Shown piece by piece: positions 47,405-59,154 of a stretch of 64,000 bases of DNA. The stretch is from contig CP136061.1 of the NCBI GenBank assembly GCA_032622095.1, positions 87,290,983 to 87,354,982 on the forward strand. The letters are read 5' to 3'. Origin of the DNA: Siphonodentalium dalli (lineage: Eukaryota > Mollusca > Scaphopoda > Gadilida > Siphonodentaliidae). The position numbers and the translations under genes are program-made. How positions within the stretch are numbered: position 1 is the first letter of the stretch; each line of letters begins with the position of its first letter. The notes under the pieces are model-generated. The model was not told where the DNA came from, ran no database searches, and saw only the letters and a program-made list of their open reading frames with translations.

Positions 47405-50002
47405 GCTGTGCGATTTGTTTAGCAGTGAGGGCGCGTACCACGTCGCACACAAGGTTCGGGGCATAAACTCAGCCATGCTTTCTGATGTTGTTAGCTCATG
47501 GGTTCCCGGCATCAGCCTATGTCCCTTAACAATGGTATGTTGTCAGGTTACCCTCAGGCCTATTTACCATCGGGATTATTCACCCTCGGGACTATTTACC
47601 ATTGGGCACAGTATTGATTACGCCAGCGTGCAAATCGTGCAATATGTATGGTGCATCTCATTGAGAGTAAATGTCAGTTGCCCGATTAAATATGCAGAGA
47701 ATTGGATTATGAAAGTTTAATTATCTTGATGCGAAATCGGATGGAAGATCCTGATATCATTTCTACCTACGTCCTGTTTATCGAAGCGAGTAGTTGAGGA
47801 GAATTTTCATGGATTTTCGAAAAATCCCAATTTCAAGTTATCAATATGAAAGAAAGAAAAAATCAGTATCTTTTATAACCAATGTATGCTATAGTAACAT
47901 TACACGCCTGTTTTTCCTCACCACATGAGAGATATATTTTAATTATGAAAAAAATAATGGTTTAAATAATGAAGATTTTTTGAGGCGGCCATTTGAGTAA
48001 TGGCGGCTTGAACATTGAACAATTTCTTCTTCGTGTATCTCCTCCTGAACGGATAGAGATAGACATTTGGGACTTGGACTGACATGTGCACTACTGGTGG
48101 CTTTATCTTAATAAAATTCTGTCCATACATATATAACGTCACAACACGCGATTCATTTTTTAAAATTGAAGTTTAATATGCTACAAGGAATTAATCTTAG
48201 CCACAACGACTTTATGCCTTTGATAAAAAGCGAACGTTTCGGCCGATGCACTTGATTTTTGGTACTCATATAGTTCTTGCGCTAATTTAGTCAATGCACT
48301 TATCGGCAACATCGCCTGACCTTGACCTCAGAGACAGTAAAGAGCGGTAATAATTGTTCAACAGTTCGCTTGTGAATTACATGAGTAGCGAAAAACCGGT
48401 GTATGCACAATAACTGACGAGACAATTTTTTTGTCATATGTTTCTGGACAAATTGACTACATGAACTTGGTGTGAACAGATTTGCCAACATTGAAGTATC
48501 GAAATTGCCGTGCAATTTCAATTTCATTCTTGTTATATATAAAATGTTACGTGTCGAAATGTCGGTATGGCATAACTCGTAGTGGTTGGAAGGAACTAAA
48601 TAAGTAGTATTACGTCCCTTACGTTTTTACACGGTATCTGGACAATTAACATCTGTAGAATACACAAATTTGTGTACTGTCAACATTATTATTGTACATA
48701 TCAACATTGTTGTGAATAATTTGAGCACTAAATTTATGTACCGTGGACAACCCGCAGTATACTCTGGTACACCATGCTTGGTACGTGTGTAGGACACTTG
48801 GGCTCTAGGATAATATGCTGTTATATTAGGAATTTAGTAGGAAAGTATCCACGTAACCATGGTTACACCCTAGTATACACTGGTAGTACCCACGTACTTT
48901 TTTCATATGGGTACGTTTGTCGTGCATGACTGTACGCTTATCCCTTACTCTGAGAAAAAAATCGGGTCACTATGACTAACTTAGGGTTAGTCACAATTGG
49001 GGTCACTTTGATTTACCTACACCTTTCATCGAGTGACTATGACTAAGTCTGGTGTTAGCGATAGTGAACAAGAAAACCATAATCCGAAATGGTAACGCGC
49101 TCAAGATATTATATTATATACCCATGATTATATAAAATATATTGGTCTCGCGAATGACCAACTCAGAATTCCGTTAAAATAACAATAACAACCAGCACCT
49201 AATTAACGAACCGGCGGCCGACTCCGCCGTCTCCGACCACAATCCCCAGTGGGCTGCAGAACTAAAAATGTCTATAAAAGTTGAAATATAAAACTTACAA
49301 ATTATCTTTTTCATTTCTTTTATTTGTAATTGACATAGCTTGTCACAAACCAAAAATCAACATAATTGACACAATAATGTAAAGGACCATAAACGAAATT
49401 GAAATTCCCAACTACACCTTTTACCGGACTCGGCCTCCGGCTCGCAGTTCAACTTTTAATCATCCCAAAATTTCCCATTCTATAAATAAAACACCCATGC
49501 TAATGTCAGCGCCCACAGCTATCTAGAATCTCTAGGACAGTTATACACGCGGCGCGTAATAAGTTACATCAGGAATAACCCTAATTGCAAGACTGCCTTG
49601 AATTATGCTAAATATTCAATTTCCATTTTATCTCAGTTCTATTGGATCTATAAGTGAACGAATGTGATACGAGGATATAATACCATATATCAGAACTTCC
49701 CTCCCACATCAAAGGCTACACTATTAGGATAAACAGGTTCTTATTCCATGACACCACATACACCTCGGAAAAATGAACTAGTTAAGCATACCTATGTATA
49801 TATATAATATATATATATAGTTTATTTCAGACAATGTTGCCCATATGTTGGCCTATGTATAAAATATGAAAATTTGGAGAAAAAAATAAAAAATGTATAA
49901 AATATAATATATAACAACAATAAATCACAAATTTTAGCAATGGCGTATTTTGATTTGCATTATGTGTATAATATAGAATTCCAATTTAAAAATAGTCCCG
50001 AC

Positions 50003-50003
<1 letters not shown>
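47405..50003. other. No gene seen
   Basis: Long AT-rich stretch without convincing exons. Around 48960-49080 GACTAACTTAG/TTAGTCACA blocks resemble the palindromic GACTAA element at 50757-50993. Confidence 0.5.

Positions 50004-50007
<4 letters not shown>

Positions 50008-50066
<59 letters not shown>
50008..50066 (+). repeat. (CT)n microsatellite
   Basis: Almost pure CT dinucleotide repeat of about 29 units with one CCCT interruption at its start. The minus-strand frame of alternating arginine and glutamate is an artefact of it. Confidence 0.95.
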
Positions 50067-50069
<3 letters not shown>

Positions 50070-50756
50070 GTTATGCATAAACTTGCGCAGCAACATCGGA
50101 AATGATAACATACAATCATTAACATACATAGCGCTAGCACTACATTATTTAAAATATCGCATAAACAACCTATATTATTATAACAGGTAGGCAATTTGTT
50201 GTACGTTTTCTCACACATGGGCACAATATAATGGCCAAATATATCGAAATAAGAATTTCTTGACATCAAAAGAACAAACAGAGAATTTCCTCGAATACAT
50301 ATGGCACCGTATTGACGTTGAATGTCATCATCGTCAGAGAGATCGTCGCGAATCGTGTGACCCAGATAATTATAGAAGGAACTGAATTTAACCTCGCAGC
50401 CGTTTAGAAATAGTTAAAAAAAAAAATTATATTCAAAGATTTAGGAATAAAAGCCATGGCAACGGGTTTGGACGTGTTAAAATGTAGATGAAGGTTAACG
50501 GCTTCTGTTTCACAAAAATATAATAAACGACGAAGTCCCATCAGAGATGATGAACTAAATTCTGACCTATCATCCACCCCACTATACCACATACTATTGT
50601 TATACCTCTCAATAGACCAGTACCGAAATCCGTGTTTTAGCGAATGGACTGAAAGTTTGAACTGCTTTCAATTCTGTCTCTGATTCTTGGTAAAATATCA
50701 TCTGGTTGATATTGAAATTATTTGCACGCAATTTCCACCAACTACATCTTCATCTT

Positions 50757-50993
50757 CTCTGTGACTCAGAAAAGTTAGTCATTATGACCCAATCTTGGTT
50801 ATTTTGACTAAAGACAAATGTAGTATAATGGCATAATTAGTCGTTTAGACTAACCATTGCTTAGTCGTTATGACTAACATCACCCTAATGGTGACTATAT
50901 TTCTGCCATAATCATTATGACTAAGCTAAGTTAGTCATCATGTGGACAAACAGTTGACTAACCTAAGTTAGTCATATTGACTAACTTTTGTTT
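50757..50993. repeat. GACTAA/TTAGTC palindromic repeat
   Basis: About ten copies of TTAGTC or GACTAA in both orientations, for example AAGTTAGTCATTATGACC near the left end and GTTAGTCATATTGACTAAC at the right. Probably a decayed foldback element related to 48960-49080. Confidence 0.65.
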
Positions 50994-53639
50994 TCTATAT
51001 ATACGTCAGATTTCTTCGACGTGTTGGCATTGTTAACATATATGTTGTGTGGGGATGTGTTTTGGAGTATTGACACATGTCAACGTACATTTTTGATGAA
51101 ATCGACAACTTCCCAATAAATGGCTTTCGGGGAGATGGTAATGAAATTAACATCGCGTGTAAATGTCGCGAACAGGACGACATGCTATCCACGAATATAC
51201 AGAGTGCATAATAAATTTGGCCCACTTCTATTGCTCTTATACATGAATATTTTATCTCACGTGACTATCTAAGCCATATCCACGCTTGTGGTTGTTTGCT
51301 TGACGTTCACTATTATCGATAGTGTCCCCCACGACACAATAGTGGTCCTCCTGATTTTAGCACACCCACTATCGCTTGGAAAATCCAGAAATATATTTTT
51401 AGCATGCCCACTATTCCGGGGAGGTAATTTGAATGGTAAGGTTTCTGTTCTTCCCTCGCTAAGACCCCCCCCCCGAATATGTCTCCTCTCATGATCTTCA
51501 GATATTATATCTTGGATATATTATCTGCACTTTTGAAACAAATCTAATTTACAGAAGTTCTTGGTACCTGAAAATTGTGAAATTTTAAATATTTTACATG
51601 CCATAAAAGTGAATTAAATGAGTTTATAATAATCAATTGTTCGATGGTTCTTAAATATTGTATTACAATAATCACTTGTACCAAATTTCACAAATAAATT
51701 TCTGGCAGATTTTGAGAAAATCCATTTATAAATACCAGGAAATTTTGGCCAAACATGCAGCTGACCCTTAAACCTTTTATCCGTAACTGGATAACATATT
51801 CGTTCTCAGTAAAACGAGTTGTACTTGATTTCAATAAACATATATGAAGGACATTTGAACAGTCCATCAGTTGTTGTTGGTGGGAAACGTTTATGTAGTA
51901 TATGCATGCTACAAGTACGAATTGTTCTGTGAAATATAATAAATATAGCATGTTTGTCGTTGACTACACGGGGATTGTGCCCAGTTGGGTGGGTATAGTT
52001 CACTTTGCTTCGCGTCTTGAATTATACCCACCCCAATGGGCAGTATACCCGCATATAGTCAACTATACAAGCCATGCTCCATTTAATAAATATCTACCTG
52101 CTCATTTGGTAAATCTGGAAGAAGTAAATTGAGGCAAAACAAGGATTTTGGGAAACATTTTCCATCTCCAGTAGCATCTATCCTCCGAAGTACTCTGCTT
52201 TCTTACACGAATCACACCTGCGAAAGTAATTCAGACATTTCACTATATAATGCATATATGGGTCATTTCACAATCAGGTTGAGCATTTCAGTGTTCTCAC
52301 TCTAATGAAAGTTGTTACATTACCTGTAGATTTATAGGACAGCTACTGTCGTCTTACCGATGTATACATTTAGCTGAACATTTTAAATGGTCATGTTATA
52401 GATAATAAATAGAACATGGATGTCTTTTGCCCTGTCAAACACCAAAATCCAGTAAAATTGCTTTCTCAAAATTTGCAATGCAGAACTCACATATGAGATA
52501 AAGAAATTATGCACTGTGAATTTGAAAATATTATGTTGCTTTCCAGTGTTAAAAAATAACCAAATAATAATTGAGTAACACTTGTTTGATTGTACAGACA
52601 ATTAATGTCAAAAATTAGCTTTTTATGATGTCCACTCCGAAACGGGAAACAGTTGTGTATGATATATACTGTTCATGTGGACAAAAATGGTCTTAATATA
52701 ACAAAGAGTAACCATTCTTATTGATAAATATTAGACATTAATTCATATCTTTCCCAATGTATGTTTTAGTCTACGGAACTGATATGTCAAACAAAATGTT
52801 CACTCCGAAACACACACTGAAACGTGCTTTGCATCATGAAATTTAATAAGAAAATCTATATGTTTACTACCTCTACATCCAGACAGATAGTGGTGGTACT
52901 CACACATTCACTAGATGTTTACACACCATCAAGGATCATGGAGCTCCGTAGCCACTTAAATTCTAAGAAATTATAAAATGTCCACTCCGAAACACGTGCA
53001 TATATTTGGGTTAAAATAGATGATTGCAAGAATATTGAAGGAAATCAAGTACAGTTTTAGTGTATGTCCTCCAGTTGACTTGTAGAATATAAAATCCATC
53101 AAAGAAACTTGGAAATATTTTGACATTGGGAGCTACTGTTTGGAAATTGGGTAATTTTGGAGGGACAATTTTATTTAATTGGTGACAAAATTTATTTAGG
53201 AACAATTGATGGATGGCTGATATTGCAATGAAATGACTATTTAATGTATTTTACTCAGACCATTTTCCAACTTTCCATCGGATACTGACAGATAGCGCAT
53301 ATAATGCTTAATATAGAGTCATGGGTTCAGAAATCGCCCCAACTCAACCATTTGCATGGCATAAAATACAGAATAGGGAGGGTAATATGGCATATTTTTC
53401 ATCAACAATGACTTATGAGTATGAAAAATTGAATATAAACAAATAATTTTGAAAAAAATAAATTGTGGTTGGTCAGTCGGTGAGAAAAAGTGCTCTTCTT
53501 GATTGTGAAATGACCCATATACTAATCGCAGTTATCAATACGAGTGATATTGTACTTAACATTTTAGAGAGGATATTCCCTCAAATGTGTTTCTCAGAAT
53601 TCCCCATAGAGGCAAATCAAATCCGCAAGAATAGGGAGG
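50994..53639. other. No gene seen; a thrice-repeated motif
   Basis: The phrase ATGT(C/T)CACTCCGAAAC occurs near 52628, 52797 and 52978 with a spacing of about 170-180 bp, which may mark very diverged tandem units. Otherwise I see nothing supported. Confidence 0.5.
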
Positions 53640-53910
53640 GATTCTTATTCCAGGAATACTTAACCCACCATAACACCATCTCTCAAATACAAATTTGGGA
53701 AGCGTTTTCCTTCCTAGGCACTTGCCAGGAATACTTGCCGCACGCTGTCCTATAACACCATAATTATGTCAAATGAAATTTAGGCAACGTTTTCTTTCCT
53801 GGGCGCTTGCCAGGAATACTTGCCCCACCCATAACATCATACATCGAATACAAGTTTTGCAGCATTTTCTTTCTTATGTGCTTGCCCGGTATACTTACCC
53901 CACACCTTGA
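53640..53910 (+). repeat. ~100-bp tandem repeat, three units
   Basis: Units share TTTTC(C/T)TTCCT(A/G)GGC(A/G)C and CTTGCCAGGAATACTTGCC(C/G)CAC. The third is more diverged (TTGCCCGGTATACTTACCCCAC). Confidence 0.8.
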
Positions 53911-55287
53911 CTGGTCCCCGGACTATAAACCTTGCCATCGCTCTGCTTTGGACGTCGTTATTATAGACCGGTACGGACTATCACCATTTTGGATCTCCCG
54001 TCAAAATTCTGACCGGGACTAAATAGAACAATGCAAGCTGATTGGCTGAAGTGATTCGTGTGTTGCGTTCAAAGACCCAAGTTTGACTAGATTCTGCCGA
54101 TCTCTGGCGGGAATAAATCATCATAACATATAATTTTGATATCTTTCTTCGTATTTATGAATATATGTTTTAAATATGTAAACTATTTTCGCAGAACACA
54201 CGAGGCAACGTATTGTGTTTTGATGGGCATCCCAATGAAGCTTGGACTAGACGCTGGCTCTATGAGGCTACGTCGTTACACTATGCACGCCGTCACGAGA
54301 GACCAGAACAATCCATCCGCCATTATTACGTCACAGTACATTCTATATATAACCGGGCATTATTTTGCCCGGTTAAACATAGGACGTGCTGTGACGTAGT
54401 AATTGAGAACGGCTATGTCGGGAAAGCCCTTGCTAATTACAGGTGAAGTAAACAATGGATGCGGAAGAGTCTATAGACTGTGTGCTCGCTTTGTGAGCAT
54501 ACCGGCCATAAATGCACGGGATAAACTGCGGAGAATTAGCAATACAATACGGACTGTGAACATTGCAAGGTCCCCAGAGGGGGAATGCAAACTGCATGGG
54601 TGATTGCAAACTGAACAAGACGGCGAACAGAGCAGAGCGTCGGAGCGTCATAGAGCCAGTATCTAGTCCAAGTGAAGCTGTGGTCTATCCGTCGTTATAT
54701 TTTGATCGATGGCGCAAATGACGTCATCTACTTAAAGATGGCGACAGTCCGTACTGGTCTCGTATGGGAGGACACGTCACAGAGCGATAGCGCCGTAGTG
54801 TTTCACATATGGGCCAGGGACGAGTCTAACCACACACCATACATCAGATCAACATTGGGCAGCATAATGTTCTTCCATATGCGCTTACCAGAAAGAGTGA
54901 GCCCAACCATAACGCCCTACGTCACAACTGAATGTCAATTAAATGCTTTATAATCACATTAATAGCATAGAAACATGCAACCAACACAATTTGATCTTTG
55001 CGTGAAGACATGGACCATATGCGTCAGAACAATGGAGTCTTTATGAAACCCTGCTATTGACAAGAGCACAGCAGTTATAGTTGGTGATATCATGACGTCA
55101 TCGACGTCATGGTTACAATGAGCAGACCAACTATGACGCTGGGTAAGCTTCTGGAGGCACAACTTTCTATGTGATAATGTGATGCATGTCCTTTTTACAT
55201 ACTACAGCTATATCAAATTGTTTTGAGACAATGTTTCATTATCGAACATCAGTTGGAGTTCTCATGAGAGAATATCTTATCATATAA
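53911..55287. other. No gene seen; one hairpin
   Basis: The hairpin at 54319-54405 pairs ATTACGTCACAG with CTGTGACGTAGTAAT and CCGGGCA with TGCCCGG. At 54645-54670 GGAGCGTCATAGAGCCAG is close to a phrase in the 5' module of the composite satellite units (GGAGCGTCATATAGAGTCAG). Frames at 54136-54446 and 54672-54953 show no recognisable domain. Confidence 0.45.
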
Positions 55288-55548
55288 ATGGCTGAAATGG
55301 ATCCTCAAATATGCATACAAAGCTACAAAATGTACTTACCCTTTTATCCGAACACTGATTATTCAAAACTATATATCAATCTAAATACACGTCGAACGAT
55401 TTCCGCTAAGAAACAGTTTAATAAAAAGCGAAACAAATATCTCTTTGCGGCCATTTTGTCTGCATTGGTGACCATTTTTTGTTCGCCATTTTCCATAGCC
55501 GGTGAATGTGTTAATAACGCCCAACATGCACACTTGGTTAAAGCATAG
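55288..55548 (+). CDS. Small hypothetical ORF, weak CD225/dispanin-like C-terminus
   Basis: An 86-codon frame from ATG. The N-terminal half is polar (PFYPNTDYSKLYINLNTRR). The C-terminal half has one hydrophobic segment, LFAAILSALVTIFC followed by SPFSIAG, which loosely follows the AI-S-L-FC-PF-IA pattern of CD225/dispanin membrane proteins. It lacks the second membrane segment expected of that family and ends at a stop. The segment also resembles the GGCCATTTTG repeat vocabulary found elsewhere in the window, so a chance frame is likely. Confidence 0.2.
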   Translation: MAEMDPQICIQSYKMYLPFYPNTDYSKLYINLNTRRTISAKKQFNKKRNKYLFAAILSALVTIFCSPFSIAGECVNNAQHAHLVKA

Positions 55549-56099
55549 AATTTAAGTGATATATATTGTAGTGTGATATCCAGTTCTGAAACAAAGAAAC
55601 TGAACTTCCATTAAGTTCCATAAAGAGTCAATTTGGCATTTTTCGCGTCCATGGCATTCACGGGCTCTCCATAACTTGACATGATATCCAGATATACAAG
55701 ATATCACCTCAGGATGTTGTACACACATTTTGCTCCTTTTACCATAAAATGCACAATTCATCCATTTTTGTCACGGATCCGCCCTACTACTGCCGTGTGC
55801 TTTTCATTTGGTTAATTTACGCTTGACTTTACTGTTTTGTTGTTGTTAGGTAACCGGGTCACACACTCACACACGAACTTGGGGTAATTCGGGGCTATAA
55901 TAGAATTTCCGAAACAAGTGCACATATTAGGACATAACGGTCATGTGCACATCCACTCACTGACCGCGCTTGACAACTGGTTACATGCTAACCGACATTT
56001 CTCCTCCACGTATAGGCACCATATTATTGCATAAAACACCGTAATGTTGGAGGTGGCAACGTAACTAGTTCCTGTTCTCGTGTATTCGAATCATGACGT
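55549..56099. other. No gene seen
   Basis: No supported feature. A minus-strand 69-codon frame at 55552-55761 has no recognisable motif. Confidence 0.45.
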
Positions 56100-56263
56100 C
56101 ACGTCTTGGTGGACTACTATTCGTGAACATATAGAAGCACATTTAGAGTGGGTGGTTTGGGGTGGCAGCCCCGGGATTGTCGGAAGCACCGAATGGTAAC
56201 TCCCCTTAACCCCTCATGTTTTTGCCTTTAATTTGAATCAATAAATAAAAAAAAAAAAAAAAA
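56100..56263 (+). mobile_element. Candidate poly(A)-tailed retroposed 3' end
   Basis: AATCAATAAATAAA is followed immediately by an A run of about 18 bases (56246-56263), as at the 3' end of a polyadenylated transcript that was reverse-transcribed. The preceding GC-richer 150 bp is not recognised. No target-site duplication was identified. Confidence 0.35.
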
Positions 56264-56298
56264 AGACATAGCATTTTTGACATAATTTTCTTGGTTTC

Positions 56299-56616
56299 TT
56301 ATTCCAGTGGTAGCGGGTATCTTGTGTATACGATCTTGCCCTGGGCGTCGAGCCAGGCTTTTCCTGTTGATGGTTCTGTTTGGTCAGGCCCTCTGTCAAT
56401 TTGATTGTCTCTCAGGAGGTAGAATTCTTTTTTGCTGAATTGGTGTGACTTTCCTTCTGCCAGGTGTTGGACCAGGGCCTGTTTTAACCGCGTCCGATGT
56501 TGTCCTTTGTATTCTTTCTTCGGCGACGCCGGCCTCTCCTCATACTTCGGCGTCGGAGGGGCGGGGATGGTGCTATCCGCCCCTTGTGTTGAAGCACATG
56601 GATTCGAACAAATCAT
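56299..56616 (-). CDS. Hypothetical ORF or terminal exon, proline/charge-rich
   Basis: A 105-codon minus-strand frame that continues about 14 codons upstream to a possible acceptor (TTTTGACAAAAG near 56660), so it may be a terminal exon. The product has a proline-rich part (IPAPPTPKYEERPASPKK), then a basic helical part (TRLKQALVQHLAEGK) and ends YTRYPLPLE. It is GC-richer than its surroundings and codon use looks coding-like, with many third-position G or C. I do not recognise it; a mobile-element ORF is an alternative. It lies tail to tail with the poly(A) tract at 56246. Confidence 0.4.
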   Translation of the reverse strand: MICSNPCASTQGADSTIPAPPTPKYEERPASPKKEYKGQHRTRLKQALVQHLAEGKSHQFSKKEFYLLRDNQIDRGPDQTEPSTGKAWLDAQGKIVYTRYPLPLE

Positions 56617-56784
56617 ATATGGTGGCTCCTGCTTCGAAATAGAATTTCCAAGCTTTTGTCAAAACATTGTACCAATAAATTACTTTTTATAACGGATCAG
56701 ATGATTGGGTTTCAACATTGATGATTCAATGAAAGTCGCTGAAATAACAATAGGTTAATCGAGTAATGATCTACTCATGTGGAA

Positions 56785-57000
56785 GCGTAGGGTAACAAGG
56801 GTGAAAACAATTGGATTACGTGTATAGGGTAACATGTGTGAAAACAATGGGATTATGTGTGTAGGGTAACATGTGTGAAAACAATTGGATTATGTGTGGG
56901 GTAACATGTGTGAAAACAATGGGATTATGTGTGGGGTAACATGTGTGAAAACAATGGGATTATGTGTGTAGGGTAACATGTGTGAAAACAATGGGATTAT
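56785..57000 (+). repeat. ~35-bp minisatellite, about six units
   Basis: Units read GTGTAGGGTAACATGTGTG then AAAACAATGGGATTAT. Some lack the TGTA step (GTGTGGGGTAACATG), so unit length varies from about 31 to 37 bp. Confidence 0.9.
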
Positions 57001-57277
57001 GACAAAGCATTGACGCCAATCGTATCGTTTAGTTGCGTGAATAATCAATAAAAACTTATACCAGATAATCCTAAATATTTACTCAGCCCTAATGTGTTAC
57101 ACTATATCCTGCTCGGTGATTGGTTAACTGCCAATTGAGTCACCCGTTTCATATTCTAATAAAACAGACCGTAACGAACACGAAGACAAAGATTGTTGAT
57201 CTAATAACACATGCAAACCTGTCAAACCATGTTCGAATAGTTATAATATAAACGGTATAATTAAATTTTAATCTTAA

Positions 57278-57623
57278 AGGGGTACTGTACACTAAATCTG
57301 GCCATTTATGCGACCATCTCCTTTTATACTCTACAGTATATATGCAACAAATGAATGAATTTGAGCCATGGATTAGAGCAAAATACACTTGTGTGCTCTA
57401 TGAACGATGCAAACAAGATGTTAATTATAATGAAAATGAATAAATGGCTGGAGTCATAAATTCATTTTCATTATAATTAACATCTTGTTTGCATCATTCA
57501 TAGAGCACACGAGTGTATTTTGCACTAATCTATGGCTCAAATTCATTCATTTGTTGCATATATTCTGCTGAGTATAAAAGGAGATGGTCCCATAAATGGC
57601 CGGATTTAGTGCACAGTACCCCT
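57278..57623. mobile_element. TTAA-flanked foldback MITE, AGGGGTACTGTAC family
   Basis: Nearly the whole 346 bp is one palindrome: AGGGGTACTGTACACTAAAT to its inverse ending GTGCACAGTACCCCT, with CATCTTGTTTGCATC and its inverse inside. TTAA lies at 57274-57277 and 57624-57627. It shares its ends with 4501-5092 but not its interior, so it is a different subfamily. Confidence 0.85.
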
Positions 57624-57895
57624 TTAAATACGACAATGCGGGGGTATAAAAACCGCCAAACTTGGCGCTTAGATTGAATTTTAGCCACTCTCTTTGTTAA
57701 CGCCCCGGTGTATACTGTTCTACAAATTTTAGATGGTCCGATGGGCATTTTTAAAATAGATAATAGGGTTTTCCGGTTGTGAAATTCGCAGTAGGTCGCT
57801 ATTTGCGAATTATTTGCGGAGGTCCCCGAATTCGCTTTATTGTTTTAGGATATTGTAGGAAGACTAATCTGGCCGAGTCAAATTGAGCTATAGCG

Positions 57896-57932
57896 ATGGG
57901 ATTTCTCGCAGGACAACACATTTCGGGTTTTC
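57896..57932 (+). CDS. Possible first coding exon of the PAN-domain gene
   Basis: An ATG at 57896 starts MGFLAGQHISGF. A GTGGGT donor at 57933 would leave one base, which is what exon 58289-58569 needs, and would place the hydrophobic stretch of that exon about 17 residues from the start, as in a signal peptide. Other donors in the same open frame (GTATGT near 57969, GTGAAT near 58095) leave the wrong phase. This is a model built on phase only. Confidence 0.25.
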
Positions 57933-58288
57933 GTGGGTGTCTATTCGCTGCATGTCTTATAGTTGCAGTATGTAACTATTATGACCGCGTTAATTGCTTT
58001 CGATGTTTACGTATGAACAATGGCTGGGCCATGCACTCTTGGTGGAAACACAATGCCTCCGATTTTTTATCCGAATTTAGCAAGCTTTCTGGTGCGGTGA
58101 ATGAGAAACATGCAGCAATAATCCGTAGTTTTTTGTAATAATTTGAAGGATTAGTTGTTTTAACGGAATTCTGAGGCTGTGCATTCGTGTAACCAATATA
58201 TATTATATTATAATTTATATTTATGGCTAATGATATGATCTTGAGGGCGTTACCATTTCTGATTATGGTTTTTTCTTCTTCCCTGTAG

Positions 58289-58569
58289 GCTATATTTCCA
58301 ACTTGCTCGTGATAGCCACTGCCTCTGCTATCGCCTTACATGTAGGGGGAATAACTCTGCCGGACAGCGTGTGGAATGGAGCGGAGGAATACAGCGCACA
58401 CGCCGTATATTCTGTGATGACGAAGAACGTGCTGGCATGTTATAACCTGTGTGTATACACCAATGGATGTACCAACATCAGGTTCAATAAGATAACACGC
58501 ATGTGTCGCTTGTTAAATCCGATCCCGGGATCGAACCCACCAAACATAATCCAGCCAAGCACCAGATCG
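58289..58569 (+). CDS. PAN/apple-domain exon of a secreted lectin-like protein
   Basis: The acceptor TTCTTCCCTGTAG and donor TCG followed by GTGAGT bound 281 nt (2 + 93 codons, phase-0 end). The first residues, LLVIATASAIALHVGG, look like the core and end of a signal peptide. Residues about 49-75 carry the PAN/apple cysteine pattern ACYNLCVYTNGCTNIRF then ITRMCRLL (C-x3-C-x5-C, aromatic, then C). PAN domains bind carbohydrate or protein and are often paired with F-type lectin domains in molluscan secreted proteins. It may belong to the same gene as exon 63673-63909, but phase 0 here and the one-base requirement there mean at least one undetected exon would lie between, or they are separate genes. 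Confidence 0.65.
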
Positions 58570-59154
58570 GTGAGTATACATCTTCCATTTAGATGATGGC
58601 ATATATTGTTTTTTTTTAAATATCCCTAGATCATGCCACGAATCTCTACTCGGTCTACATCCGTATATACAGATCACATCCCATCAGTACAAAACCTGGA
58701 CACTGTTGAAATTCTGTCTGGGAAGCACACATAACATCGAAAAAAAATCAATGCAATAAATTTCTCAGTTAATACCCCTTCCTTAGGCGAAGGTTCCATG
58801 GCCGCACGAGATAACATGAGTTAGGTTAATTTTGTGAACCGATTTCGCTTTACATTGTTTTCAATCATAACGTTTTCTCAGGGAAGTCATTCATAACTTC
58901 TAACATGCGACTAATTAATAATACTTGCTTTATGATTGCAGAGAATGGTGAATACTAGCAACAAACGAAATCAGATGGCGATATAATACATCACTTGAAT
59001 GATATTACAAGTAATTTAGTGCCAAAGGTCAACTATCCACTACACTGCATGGTCTGAGAACAAACTTAGCACCGGTGCTACACGTTTATAGGCCTATATC
59101 TTATCATTAAAGAGGGTGTACAAATAATATATTGTCTTGTTACAGCGGTCATGA
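58570..59154 (+). other. Intron or intergenic, one weak exon candidate
   Basis: An acceptor-like TTTATGATTGCAG at 58929-58941 is followed by a phase-0 frame of 14 codons and a TAA. It could be an alternative terminal exon of the PAN gene; evidence is weak. Confidence 0.25.

Noticed and set aside
47132-47512. 126-codon minus-strand frame rich in arginine and valine
   Set aside because: It is the translation of the telomeric hexamer tract.
49934-50269. 111-codon minus-strand frame with a run of Arg-Glu
   Set aside because: It is produced by the CT microsatellite.
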